From: Planococcus citri
Lineage: Eukaryota > Arthropoda > Insecta > Hemiptera > Pseudococcidae
Assembly: GCF_950023065.1 (NCBI RefSeq)
Contig: NC_088677.1
Location: 56,507,469-56,571,468 of the forward strand
Reading direction: 5' to 3'
Length of the DNA: 64,000 nucleotides
Translations under genes and position numbers: made by a program
Notes under the pieces: generated by a model
Seen by the model: the letters and a program-made list of their open reading frames with translations, nothing else
What the model was told of the DNA's origin: nothing
Database searches by the model: none
Part shown: positions 27,180 to 37,679 of the stretch, in pieces
Layout: the number at the start of each line of letters is the position of its first letter
Position numbering within the stretch: position 1 is the first letter of the stretch

Positions 27180-28080
27180 ACCGTCTTGAAACCTGTTTCA
27201 AAACCATATTTGACTTTGAAATGACCTCAAGAGACCAGACAGGTGGACAGACAGCCTTTGGGAAACCAGAATCAACGGATCAATGACTTCAAAAGGCCAG
27301 ATAGACAGGCCAATGACCTTAAGAAGCCAGACACACCGAAAGACCACCTTGGGAAGGTAGACAGGTAGGTCAGTAACCTTGAGAGTTCAGACACACAAAC
27401 AATCATCTTCAGAGAAAGTATACAGACAGATGAGACAGATAAACGGTCGATTTTGGGAAGCCAAATAGACTGGACAATGACCTTAAAGGTCAGACAGGAA
27501 TACAGAGGACCTGGAGAGACCAGCCAGACAGACAGACAGACAGACAGATCAATGAGAATGACTTCAAGAAGTCAGATAGGCAGACCGATGACTTTGATAC
27601 GCTGAAGCTAGACAGGTAGGTCAGTATACAAATAACCTTGAGAGTTCAGACACATGGGTCAATGACACAGACAGACAGACAGACAGACTAACAGACGACC
27701 TTGGAAAGCCATACTTACGGGTCAATAACCTTATCAGACCAGATAGGCGGACAGGCAACCTGGGAAAGCTACATAGGAAGTCAGTAATCTCAAGAGTTCA
27801 AACACATGGGTCAATGACCTTATGAGGCCCGACAGATACCTAGATAGACTGGCAGATGACCTTGGGTGTCCAGACAGATAGGTAAATGACCTTAGAGGTC
27901 AGACAAGCAGATAAACGACCATGAGAGGCTATAGACACGTAGGTCAGTGACCTTGAGAGGCTAGTCAAAAAGGGTAATGATCTTGAGTGGCCAGACAGAC
28001 AGACGGACAGACAGACAGACGAACTTGATAAGTTAGTCAGAGATAGGTCAGTGACTTGAGAGTCCAAACAGACGAGTCCA
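27180..28080. repeat. Degenerate GACAGACAG / 'caatgaccttgagag' repeat field
   Basis: About 900 bp of imperfect repeats of ~35-45 bp, combining a (GACA)n run with phrases such as gtcaatgaccttgagag and ccagacagacag. The clearest (GACA) runs are near 27,530-27,550, 27,670-27,690 and 27,995-28,020. The open frame on the complement (Ser/Cys/Leu/Val-rich) is an artefact of the repeat. Confidence 0.75.
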
Positions 28081-28727
28081 TGACATTATAAAAGCCTAGA
28101 TGGAAAATTTGTAAATTGGGTCCAACAGAGTATTTTTGGCGAGAGGCCTTTTTGAGGCTCCTTCATCATCCGAGGGCGTAGAGTCCTTGGTAATCGTCAG
28201 TTCATATCAAAAAATTCTGATCTGTACGCCATTTTCCTGATTTTTCATCTCATTTATACGAGCACACGATGTAAATCATCAATACGACAGACATTTTATG
28301 GGACATCTTGTATACACGCGACGACATCTCAAAGTCTCAACAGTGACACCGTAATAAAAGTTCAACTCGGTGAAACAATTTATCGACAAATACGTCGCAG
28401 CAGATTCATTCGTCTGCGGTGTACGCAACGTTACACGAAGCAAGAGCTTTGAAAAGTTCATTTTATACGAACTGATCGTTAAAGAGAGATGATGGCAATA
28501 TCGTCGGTATTAATGTTAGTAGCACATTCGCCACCATAACCCCGGAATAAATCAGTGTTGTCGCAATCATCGAACAACGAACGTGACGCGCAATATGTAA
28601 TAACACCAAGTCGTATTCAGCTTATTATCGAGAATTCGTGGCGCGCTTCGAATATTAATATTCTTCATTGATAATAAATGGACTCCAATCTAAAATCAAC
28701 AAACTGCCTTATAAATATAAATTTCCC

Positions 28728-28913
28728 TCAATGTTTCAACTTTATATCGTCGTATACTCTCGGACGCGGTAGAATGGTCGGTTCGGTATCGGGATCGGTG
28801 CAGCTTTCGTCGTCGTCGCCCCTAATAAGCGACGACGATGTACTTTGCACCTCTTCGTGTCGTGTCGTCAGTCGTGTCCTTCTATGGCATAGAAGATATC
28901 GCATACACCCCAT
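28728..28913 (-). CDS. Possible 61-aa acidic peptide with MGC (lipidation-type) N terminus
   Basis: A single-exon frame from an ATG in good context (AACACGATGG) to TGA. It begins MGCMRYLLCH, the pattern of N-myristoylated, palmitoylated proteins, and continues with an acidic segment (RGDDDESCTDPDTEP) and a short basic tail. The surrounding ~300 bp is clearly less AT-rich than its neighbours, as exons here are. I recognise no family. It may instead be a 5' UTR of a plus-strand transcript, since TCTCAG|GTAAGG follows at about 28,997. Confidence 0.35.
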   Translation of the reverse strand: MGCMRYLLCHRRTRLTTRHEEVQSTSSSLIRGDDDESCTDPDTEPTILPRPRVYDDIKLKH

Positions 28914-29601
28914 CGTGTTAAAAAAATTATGCGCGAAATTTCGAGTCCAACGGCTACAACACGACGACACGACGAGCTTTCGCAGCTTAATATTCTCAGG
29001 TAAGGTAGGGTAGGTAGGTACGAGATGAGAATATATTTCAATCAAGGTAATACGGTTATTACACGAAAGTGGATCGTAAAACGTTAATAAAGCGCGCTAA
29101 TGGAATTTAAAACGATGTTGCATTCGCAAAAACACGATCATCATTTTGAATTTTACCACCACCGCGTCATCGTCCGAGTCATTCTTACTTATTTCAAACG
29201 CTCCCTTGCTCATATATGACCGCACTTTATAGCGTTATATACAAACATACTATAATCCAAGTCCACCGCCGAACGCCAAATGTCGCAAATGTCCGAAAGG
29301 TGAATGATCTCGAGAAGCTTGATACTTACGGTTTAGTAGGATGGTCGTCGGGTGTTGGTAGAATGAATCGTAATAATAAATAAACGACGTCGTTGATGTC
29401 ATGGTTGATGGTACGTATGCGAATATGCGTCTTGTTTCAGCGATTGAGAAAAAGGTGGACTATACCTGTAACAGAAAAAAATTGAAAATGTATGAAGAAA
29501 GACTTTTTTTGTATTTGACTACCTAATAAAAATAACAAGTAGGTAAGTAAACATTCTAAAATTAATTTGAAAAAAAAAAAACTTAAACTTTGTCTCACAT
29601 G

Positions 29602-30968
29602 GGTCATTCCATGTCAACTCAACCAACGTTTTCGAGTTATGTCTTTCGATTTCGCTCGAATTTTTTTTATAATATACCCACCCAGTAAGTAAAAACCCCG
29701 CAATCATTTTGGTCCCAGCCCCCTCAGGGGGCGGGTGAGGGGGCTTCCATTATTTTCACATTGTCTCGAGGTGTTCAACTTCAGCAGCCCATTCCTCCAA
29801 AACTATGACACTTTGATCAAAACTGATTTCACAGTTCGAAAGGACATTGCATTTAGAACTTTTTAAGCATTTTGAAATTTTCAAAAGTTGAAAGTTCAAA
29901 TTTCAAAATGGCGCTGTGAGTGGGAGCTACCATTTAAAATTTTGAAAAAATTTCCGTAGATGAACCTTTTGATGCTTTTTTGAAATATTCAAGTTTCGAG
30001 ATGGGATCTCTTGATGGAGGGGGAGCACTTCCACCCCCAATTTTGGGCAAAACTTTCGAAAGAAAATCTGGGGCATGTGACATATTCAATTCTATGTTTT
30101 TGATGACACTGAACACGAATATGACGTCAGATTTTTGAAGGTACCCCATCCATGGCCCCCAGCACCTCCCCAAAAAGGGTAAAAGTTCAAAAAAGTGTTT
30201 TTGTTCGTGCGACACACGGAATAGTATGTTTTTGGTGACGCTGAACACGAATTTGACGTCAGATTTTTGATTGGACTCCATCCACGGCCCCCAACAATTT
30301 TTTTGGACTTTTACCTATTGGGGGAGGTTCTGGGGGCCATGGGTGAGGTCGATTTAAAAAACTATGGCAATATTCGTGTTCAGCGTCACCGAAGACATAC
30401 TATTCCATGTGTCGCACGAACAAAAACACTTTTTTGAACTTTTACCCTTTTTGGGGAGGTGCTGGGGGCCATGGATGGGGTACTATCAAAAATCTGACGT
30501 CATATTCGTGTTCAGCGTTACCAAAAACATAGAATTCAATATGTCACAAGCCCCAAATTTTCTTTCGAAAGTTTCGCCCAAAATTGGGGGTGGGAGTGCT
30601 CCCCCTCCATCAAGAGATCCCATCTCGAAACTTGAATATTTCAAAAAAGCATCAAAAGGTTCATCTATGGAAATTTTTTCAAAATTTCAAATGGTAGCTC
30701 CCACTCACAGTGCCATTTTGGAATTTGAACTTTCAATTTGAAAGTTCAACTTTCAACTTTTGAAAGTTTCAAAATGCTTAAAAAGTTCTAAATGCAATTT
30801 CCTTTCGAACTGTGAAATCAGTTTTTATTAAAGTATCATAATTTTGGAGGAATGGACTGCTGAAGTTGAGCACCTCGAGACAATGTGAAAATAATGGAAG
30901 CCCCCTCACCCGCCCCTTGAGGGGGCTGGGACCAAACTGATTGTGGGTTTTTTTGACATGGAATGACC
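29602..30968. mobile_element. 1.37-kb foldback (long inverted repeat) element
   Basis: The whole segment is an imperfect palindrome. It begins GGTCATTCCATGTCAA and ends in the reverse complement. The arms, about 600-650 bp, run through matching landmarks (the agccccctc..ggggg block, tctcgaggtg, atgggatctcttgatgg, tgacgtcag), with the centre near 30,285-30,315. Two open frames (29934-30281 on minus, 30364-30741 on plus) are the same sequence in the two arms, not genes. No clear target duplication is visible. A transcript across it would fold into a very long hairpin. Confidence 0.8.
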
Positions 30969-32934
30969 TATTTTTCAGATTTCATTGTTTAGGTAGATAA
31001 TTTGGAGAAATAGGGAACAGACAAGTCTCCAAGCCAAAGTTTTGACTTGAAATTAGATAAAAATGTTTTCTTAATTCGATTAAGAAAGGTATTTCTTTAC
31101 AACTTTTTAAGAAATTCAAATTCAGTCATGTAAACGTCTCGTGCGTTGAGGGAAAATCCACATGATTACACCATATTTTCGTGTTTTTTTTTTTTCTAAA
31201 TTGTGGTGGAGGGGGGATTGAAGGAGTACTTTGAACCTATTTTGATTTTTTTTTCATTTTTTAAAAATTAAGCCATTTAAACAATTAATGAAAATAACAT
31301 TTTCTGTAACATAAAAAATACCTCAAGAAACGTTAAAATTGATGCACATGGACCTTTGTTCATTACCTACTTTATAAAAAGGTAATGATTCAATATGCCA
31401 AATACAAACATTGCCATGCACTTAATTTTCAAAATAAAATCAAAATTTGCCACTAGAATGTTTTTTTTTCAATTTCTACTTTTTGAAATGGGTAGGTACC
31501 TAAATCATCCACATCTGTACAATTTTTTAAATAGGTACTTCCGATTCAGACTCCCTTTTTCAATTGTTTTTCAACATTTTTTATGGGGAAGAGGGGAGGG
31601 GAGGAGGTTTGAATAATCGACTTTGTATCGTGCTCAGAAATATGGTACATAAGCTGATGTTTTAACCATGGCTATTCTACTCACCAAGAAAGATATCTTC
31701 AAAAGACGAAAGGGTAGCTTCTTCAATGTACTTCTTGCACATTGAATAATCACATTTCATCGCCAACATTTCCCCAAGTTACTCGATGAACGAATGATTT
31801 TTAATTAGGTATTTAACGATTACTTTCCGTGTAAGTACAACGTGTAACCGTTGGAGAAATGTCTTCCATTAGGCTTGATTTAATTAAAACCATGTTCCAT
31901 ATTCTTGTACAAATGTCAGGCCACAGTCATGCGATTTTTAAATACGTTATAATTCGTCGCCGTCGTCGTATCAAACCATCTGAAACACGAAGAAAAAAAA
32001 CAGCTATAAGTACTTCGACTTGAGAAGCATAAATGCCACAATTCCTTCAACTTGTTGTTTAAATGGGTAATTTGCGAAATTTATGCGAGTCATTGTTACA
32101 ACCATATACTTTCGCTCACCCCTGTTACCAGTAGGTATTCTCTGCAGTATTTAGCGCAAATACCATGCACCATGATTACAGATTTGAATAAATTAACGAC
32201 AACTCGAGTACCATCGTATTTTAAAAATAATAACGCCATGTGTCGTACTTAAATTACCAGGTTGGTGGGTTGAGAGACTCGAATATAAACGACTGTTGAT
32301 AATAATTTTTAAATTTTGCGGCGATTAGAATCAATTTACTGGAATATGTATTATGAATACACCTACATACATGTAATTTAAGGGGCTTGGAGTACATATT
32401 AAGTAGACGTATAACTCGCATTAGCCTAAAATAAATATCTATCTAGATTATTTTTTTCAAAAAACTACAAAAATTGCGAGAATTGTGTCTTTTAAACACC
32501 CTATTACAATTTAGATAAAAATTCGGATAAAATCGAGGCATGCAAAATTTTCTAGTTGTTTTTCAGCTAATTTCAGATCCTATAAAACGATTTTCTATTC
32601 AGATCTTTCGGTCATATCTTCTTTATTTCTCCCAACATTTTTGAAATTCGGTTAAAAATCAACCCCCTCGACCAAAATTATGGTCGAATAACACAAATCA
32701 AAAATCAAGATCCGCTTCATAAACACAAAAAAAATTTATTCGCGGTCTCAAAAAAAAAAACTAGGAAAAACTCTCGAACTCGAGGGGAAAAAATTATAAA
32801 AAGACCATTTTTTCGCAATAACTTATACTACGTAAATGTAACTAAATTTTATAGTCATAATTCCAGTATCCATTATAAAAAAAAAAAAAAAAAAAAAAAC
32901 GCAAAATAAACGCGGAAGACTGGCGAAAAAAGAA
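30969..32934. other. Intergenic, no gene recognised
   Basis: AT-rich DNA between the foldback element and the Polinton, with a 23-base A run just before 32,900. Nothing coding is recognised. Confidence 0.55.
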
Positions 32935-32940
32935 TACCTC

Positions 32941-33493
32941 AGTAGATATAAAATGTATTTCCTGGCACTGGAGTAAGAATTCTTACAATACTTTTTAAAT
33001 TCAAAAGTATGTGGAAACTTATGTGAAAAATTTCACATAAACCTTCACATAGTTTTTCATTCAATCAAATGCAAAAATATTTACAAAACTTAGATATTGA
33101 AATGAAATGCAAAATTTTTTGCAATACTTAAACATTTCAAACAAATGCAAAAATTTCATCAAAACTTGAACATTTCAAACAAATGCAAAAATTCATTCAA
33201 AACCTAAACATTTCAATGAAATGCAAAAATTTCATCAAAACTTGAACATTTCAAACAAATGCAAAAATTCTTTCAAAACTTAAACATTTCAAACAAATGC
33301 AAAAATTCATTCAAAACTTAAACATTTCAATGAAATGCAAAAATTCATTCAAAACTTAAACATTTCAAACAAATGCAAAAATTTCATCACAACATTACCA
33401 TTATACCACTAGTTAAAGAAAACATTATCTCTAATAAAGCGGTAACACAAACACCAACACCTTTATCATAGAAACTGATTCTTTTAACTAATG
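32941..33493 (+). repeat. Polinton left terminal inverted repeat (553 bp)
   Basis: Matches the right repeat from the outer end to the TTTTAACTAATG at 33482-33493, after which the sequences diverge. It is 190 bp longer than the right copy because of five extra units of a 38-bp tandem array (aaacatttcaaacaaatgc type) between about 33,120 and 33,390. Confidence 0.93.
33120..33390 (+). repeat. 38-bp tandem array in left TIR
   Basis: Units alternate acatttcaaacaaatgcaa and acatttcaatgaaatgcaa followed by attcattcaaaactt or tttcatcaaaacttg. About seven units are present here against about two in the right repeat. Confidence 0.85.
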
Positions 33494-33575
33494 AATTTTT
33501 TCCACTGTGAACGAATTTTTTTGCATTTGAAGTACACCATCTTTTAGAAATTGATCCATTAGTTAAAGAAATCAA

Positions 33576-33588
33576 TTTCAATAATAAA
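33576..33588 (+). promoter_or_regulatory. Promoter-like motif of PolB
   Basis: TTTCAATAATAAA abuts the first ATG. A second box, CATTAGTTAAAGAA, lies at 33557-33570. A further copy of the motif, CTATAATAAA, touches the next in-frame ATG at 33607, so translation may start there. Confidence 0.6.
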
Positions 33589-36500
33589 ATGAATAACTAT
33601 AATAAAATGGATAACCAAGCACCTTTAAGAACATGTGAGAAGTGTATGTGTAAAATTACATACAAGAACTATGCCAGACATTTAAAAACAAAGAAACACA
33701 ATGAAGTCAAGATTAATGTGAAAGAATTAAAGACGGAATTGAAGTGGTATGGAATGAAAAATGTTGATAAAATGAAAAAATCAGATTTGTTAGTGAACAA
33801 AGATAAAATCAAGGCTATTAATATTGATAGAGAAAAATTGTTGAAATTATCAAAAAAGAAATTGATTGAGTTTATTCAGGATAACAATTTCAATATTAAT
33901 AAACAGTTGAGAAAAGATCAAATAGTAGAAAGGTTACTCGATTTTCACTCAAATAAAACATTACCTCTGCCCAAATGGGAATTTGTGGATGAAAATTTTA
34001 AATCAAGACATGCTCAATTTGATATGAAAAATAACTGGGATATTAAAGATATGTCAAAGTTTTTACATTTTATGAAAAAACATGTTAGTTCTTTACTTCA
34101 AGAATGGATGAAAAAGCATAGTGGTATTAAAGTGAATTTTTGTGTTTCTGCAACTTATGTAGACACTCGAGATGAAACAAAAATTGCATACAAACATTTG
34201 CAAACTAAGAATGATAGAATTACTAATAGAAGTGAATTAACAAATGGAATTTCAACTTTAATGAAGAGTGTACTTGATAGACATGAAAATATCATTGATG
34301 AATTAACAGGTAGTCCATGGCGAATAATATCAATCAATAGTTTTAGAGTAAATATAAACAAATATGACCCGCTTAGAGCAAGTTCCTATATTGATCTTCC
34401 AAAAATTTTAAAAGATAAGAAAGCAATTATAAATGTTAAAAATACTGATAATAAATGCTTTTTATGGTCACTTTTAGCATGTTTATATCCTGCAAAAGAT
34501 AATCCACAAGAAATAATAAAGTACAAAGCATATGAGAAAACTTTTGATAAAGCTTTGAAAGATATTGAATTTCCGATGAAAATTAAAGACATAGAGAAAT
34601 TTGAAAATAAAGTGAATGAATTGAAATTGGTAGAAGGTGGATTATCTATTAATGTTTATCATCATGATGATCGTTATAAAATTTATCCCTTACATATTAC
34701 TAAAGAAGAGAAAACAAAACATGTTGATTTATTGTATTTATGTGAAGAGAGTAATGATAGAAATACTCACTACTGTTGGATTAAGGATCTAACAAAATTG
34801 ATTAAAAGTCAATTAACCAAAAACACTCAAAAAATACATTTTTTGTGCAAAAGGTGCCTTTGTCATTTTTACAGTGAAGTTAAATATTTAGAACATAGAG
34901 AAAGCTGTAAAGTACATGATCCAGTTGCAGTAAAACTTCCTCTTAAAAGTGATAACATTTGTGAATTTACAAACTATAATCGATCAATGAAAATTCCTTT
35001 CACAATAATAGCTGATTTTGAGTGTATACTTAGAAAACTTGAAAAAACTAAAGTAGAGGAAGATGCTAAAACACAAAAAATTCAAGAGCACGTACCAATT
35101 AGTTGTGTTTATTACATTTTATATGAGAATGGAGAAATATCAGAGAACATGTTTGAATATTTTGGAAGTAATACCCCTCAAGTATTGTGTGAAAAATTAT
35201 CAGAAGATGCAGTACGTATTGCTAATGAATACATATATAATTGTAAAAAAATGAAGAAACTGACCAATATACAAAAATGTGAATATAAAGAAGCAACAAT
35301 ATGTCATATTTGTGAAAGAAAATTGAGTGATTTCCCACCTATGATGGAAAAAAATATTAATAAATTGAGAAAAGAAATAGAAATTACTTCAAATATTTTA
35401 AAGTATCATGATGATCAAACACTGACTGATAGACTAGAGAAATTAGAATTAGATTTGAAAGAGAAATTAGATGATGAAGAAAAAAATAAAAAGAAAGTTC
35501 AGGATCATGACCATATAACAGGTGAATATAGAGGTGCAGCTCATAGTCTTTGCAACTTGAATTACAATGTACCTAGTTTCATACCCGTCTTGTTTCACAA
35601 CTTTTCTGGTTATGATTCCCACTTATTAGTCAAAGAATTTGCTGGAACTACAGATAATTTAAAACTAATTCCAAATAATGAGGAATCTTACATCAGCTTC
35701 TCAAAAGTTGTAAAGTTTCAACACTATTCAGGAAAAGAGGGTAAAATAGAACTTAGATTTTTAGATTCATACAAATTTCTATCTGAACCACTTTCTAAAT
35801 TGGCTAAAAACTTGGAAATGTGTCATTTCAAAAATTTAAAGAAATGGTTTGATAATACAGTACCACCTGGAAATGATTCATTGTTCAATTTGTTGACTGA
35901 AAAATTGGCTTACCCTTACGATTATATGGACTCATTAGAAAAATATGATGAGGAAGAGTTACCATCTAGGGGAAATTTCTACAACTCCTTGAATGATGAA
36001 CATGTAGATGAACAGGAATTTTTACGTGCTCAAAAAATTTGGGAACATTTCAACATTAAAAATCTAAAAGAGTTTACAATGTTGTACAATAAAATTGATG
36101 TACTCTTGCTAGCAGATGTGATTGAAAATTTCAGAAAAACTGCACTTGAAATTTACAAGTTAGATCCACTTTGGTATTATACTACCCCCGGATTTGCTTG
36201 GGATTGCATGTTGAAAACAACAAAACAAAAATTGGAATTGATAACTGATGTAGACATGTTGTACATGTTTGAAAATGCCAAGCGTGGTGGAATTTCCCAA
36301 TGTTCAAATAGATATGAAAAAGCCAATCATAAGTACATGGGTGAAAAATTTGATAAAAATAAAGAATCAACATTCATTCAGTATTTGGATGCAAATAATT
36401 TATATGGATGGGCTATGAGTAAACATTTACCACATGGAGGGTTTTGGTGGGCAAATCCAAACGATTTTACTTACAGTAGAATTTTGAAAATGAGAGATAA

Positions 36501-37635
36501 CCAAAGCAAAGGATATCTGTTTGAAGTTGATTTAAGCTATCCAGAAACATTACATGATTATCATTCTGATCTACCTTATTGTGCAGAAAATATTATTGAT
36601 GAAAATAGACTTCCTAAATTATTCACAACATTATATGATAAGAAGAAATATGTTTTACATTATTTGAATCTTAGACAGGCTCTTGAAGCAGGTTTGAAAT
36701 TGGAAAAAATTCACAGAGTTATTCAATTCAACCAATCAGATTGGATGAAAGTATATATTGATAAAAATACAAAGCATAGACAAAATGCAAAAAATGAATT
36801 TGAAAAAGACTTTTTTAAATTGATGAATAACTCGGTGTTTGGTAGAACAATGATGAATGTGCGAAATCATGTGGATATAAAATTGATTAGTGAAGGTAAA
36901 AAATATACAAAGTATGTTTCAAAACCAAATTTTGTAAAATCAACATTTTTTGCAGAAGATCTTGCAGCTGTTCACATGAAAAAAACTCACATCAATTTCA
37001 ATCAACCAATTTATGTGGGTGTTTCTATTTTAGATATTTCAAAAACATTGATGTATGATTTCTATTATAGGTTGAAGAGAGAATATAAAAATGATGTTAA
37101 ACTTTTGTATACTGATACAGACTCATTAATTTTGTCAATAAAAACGCCAGACTTTTACAGTGATATGAAAGGAATGATTGATGAATTTGACACATCAGAC
37201 TATCCTGAGAATAATATATATGGTATTCCTCAAGTTAATAAAAAAGTTATTGGTAAATTCAAAGATGAAATGAAAGGAAAAAGTATTGAAGAATTCATAG
37301 GGTTAGCTTCTAAATTGTACTCCATCAAAGTATTTGAAGAAGATGAAAAGAAAAGAGCAAAAGGAGTGAAGAAACATGTAATCAAAAATCAAATCACCCA
37401 TAATGATTATAAAGAATGCTTAGAGAAGAAAATAACAAAGAGTTTCAAGCAGAAAATTATACAAAGTAAAAATCATAATATTTACACATTTGAACAAGAT
37501 AAAAGAGGTTTATCTCCATTTGATGACAAGAGATGTATATTTGACAATGAAACTTTACCTTGGGGACATTATAAACTAGAAGTAGAAAGACAGAATTTTA
37601 TCACACATTTGAAAACTCTCTCTTCACTAATATAA
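33589..37635 (+). CDS. Protein-primed family B DNA polymerase (Polinton pPolB), 1,348 aa
   Basis: Replicates the element. N terminus: C2H2-type finger (C16, C19, H31, H37). Around 287-395 is a DNKCFLWSLL ... HYCWIKDL segment common to Polinton polymerases, with a C/H layout that resembles papain-like folds. A second CxxC finger is at about 418-440. The exonuclease has ExoI ADFE (476-478), ExoII GYDSHLL (~675) and ExoIII YNKIDVLLLAD (~833). Between ExoI and ExoII sits an EndoVII-like Cys/His insertion (CHICERK at ~572, DHDHITGEYRGAAHSLCN at ~639-655). Polymerase motifs: A YLDANNLYGW (~932), B K..FKLMNNSVFG (~1068-1085), C YTDTDS (~1174). All catalytic acidic residues are present and the length is normal. 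Start: 33589, or possibly M7 at 33607. It is the first gene inside the left repeat. Confidence 0.95.
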   Translation: MNNYNKMDNQAPLRTCEKCMCKITYKNYARHLKTKKHNEVKINVKELKTELKWYGMKNVDKMKKSDLLVNKDKIKAINIDREKLLKLSKKKLIEFIQDNNFNINKQLRKDQIVERLLDFHSNKTLPLPKWEFVDENFKSRHAQFDMKNNWDIKDMSKFLHFMKKHVSSLLQEWMKKHSGIKVNFCVSATYVDTRDETKIAYKHLQTKNDRITNRSELTNGISTLMKSVLDRHENIIDELTGSPWRIISINSFRVNINKYDPLRASSYIDLPKILKDKKAIINVKNTDNKCFLWSLLACLYPAKDNPQEIIKYKAYEKTFDKALKDIEFPMKIKDIEKFENKVNELKLVEGGLSINVYHHDDRYKIYPLHITKEEKTKHVDLLYLCEESNDRNTHYCWIKDLTKLIKSQLTKNTQKIHFLCKRCLCHFYSEVKYLEHRESCKVHDPVAVKLPLKSDNICEFTNYNRSMKIPFTIIADFECILRKLEKTKVEEDAKTQKIQEHVPISCVYYILYENGEISENMFEYFGSNTPQVLCEKLSEDAVRIANEYIYNCKKMKKLTNIQKCEYKEATICHICERKLSDFPPMMEKNINKLRKEIEITSNILKYHDDQTLTDRLEKLELDLKEKLDDEEKNKKKVQDHDHITGEYRGAAHSLCNLNYNVPSFIPVLFHNFSGYDSHLLVKEFAGTTDNLKLIPNNEESYISFSKVVKFQHYSGKEGKIELRFLDSYKFLSEPLSKLAKNLEMCHFKNLKKWFDNTVPPGNDSLFNLLTEKLAYPYDYMDSLEKYDEEELPSRGNFYNSLNDEHVDEQEFLRAQKIWEHFNIKNLKEFTMLYNKIDVLLLADVIENFRKTALEIYKLDPLWYYTTPGFAWDCMLKTTKQKLELITDVDMLYMFENAKRGGISQCSNRYEKANHKYMGEKFDKNKESTFIQYLDANNLYGWAMSKHLPHGGFWWANPNDFTYSRILKMRDNQSKGYLFEVDLSYPETLHDYHSDLPYCAENIIDENRLPKLFTTLYDKKKYVLHYLNLRQALEAGLKLEKIHRVIQFNQSDWMKVYIDKNTKHRQNAKNEFEKDFFKLMNNSVFGRTMMNVRNHVDIKLISEGKKYTKYVSKPNFVKSTFFAEDLAAVHMKKTHINFNQPIYVGVSILDISKTLMYDFYYRLKREYKNDVKLLYTDTDSLILSIKTPDFYSDMKGMIDEFDTSDYPENNIYGIPQVNKKVIGKFKDEMKGKSIEEFIGLASKLYSIKVFEEDEKKRAKGVKKHVIKNQITHNDYKECLEKKITKSFKQKIIQSKNHNIYTFEQDKRGLSPFDDKRCIFDNETLPWGHYKLEVERQNFITHLKTLSSLI

Positions 37636-37651
37636 ATAACTTTGGTTAAAA

Positions 37652-37671
37652 TTTTTTTTCCTTATTATAAA
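37652..37671 (+). promoter_or_regulatory. Promoter-like motif of repeat-protein gene 1
   Basis: Eight Ts followed by CCTTATTATAAA, eight bases before the ATG at 37680. Confidence 0.55.
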
Positions 37672-37679
37672 ATAATAAT

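Noticed and set aside
27840..28067. Ser/Cys/Leu-rich 75-residue frame
   Set aside because: Translation of the (GACA)n-type repeat.
29934..30741. Two ~115-125-residue frames with near-identical proteins on opposite strands
   Set aside because: They are the two arms of the foldback element read in each direction, not duplicated genes.
33387..33581. 64-residue minus-strand frame across the left Polinton repeat
   Set aside because: It starts at a TTG, not an ATG; most of it is terminal repeat, and it overlaps the PolB promoter region.
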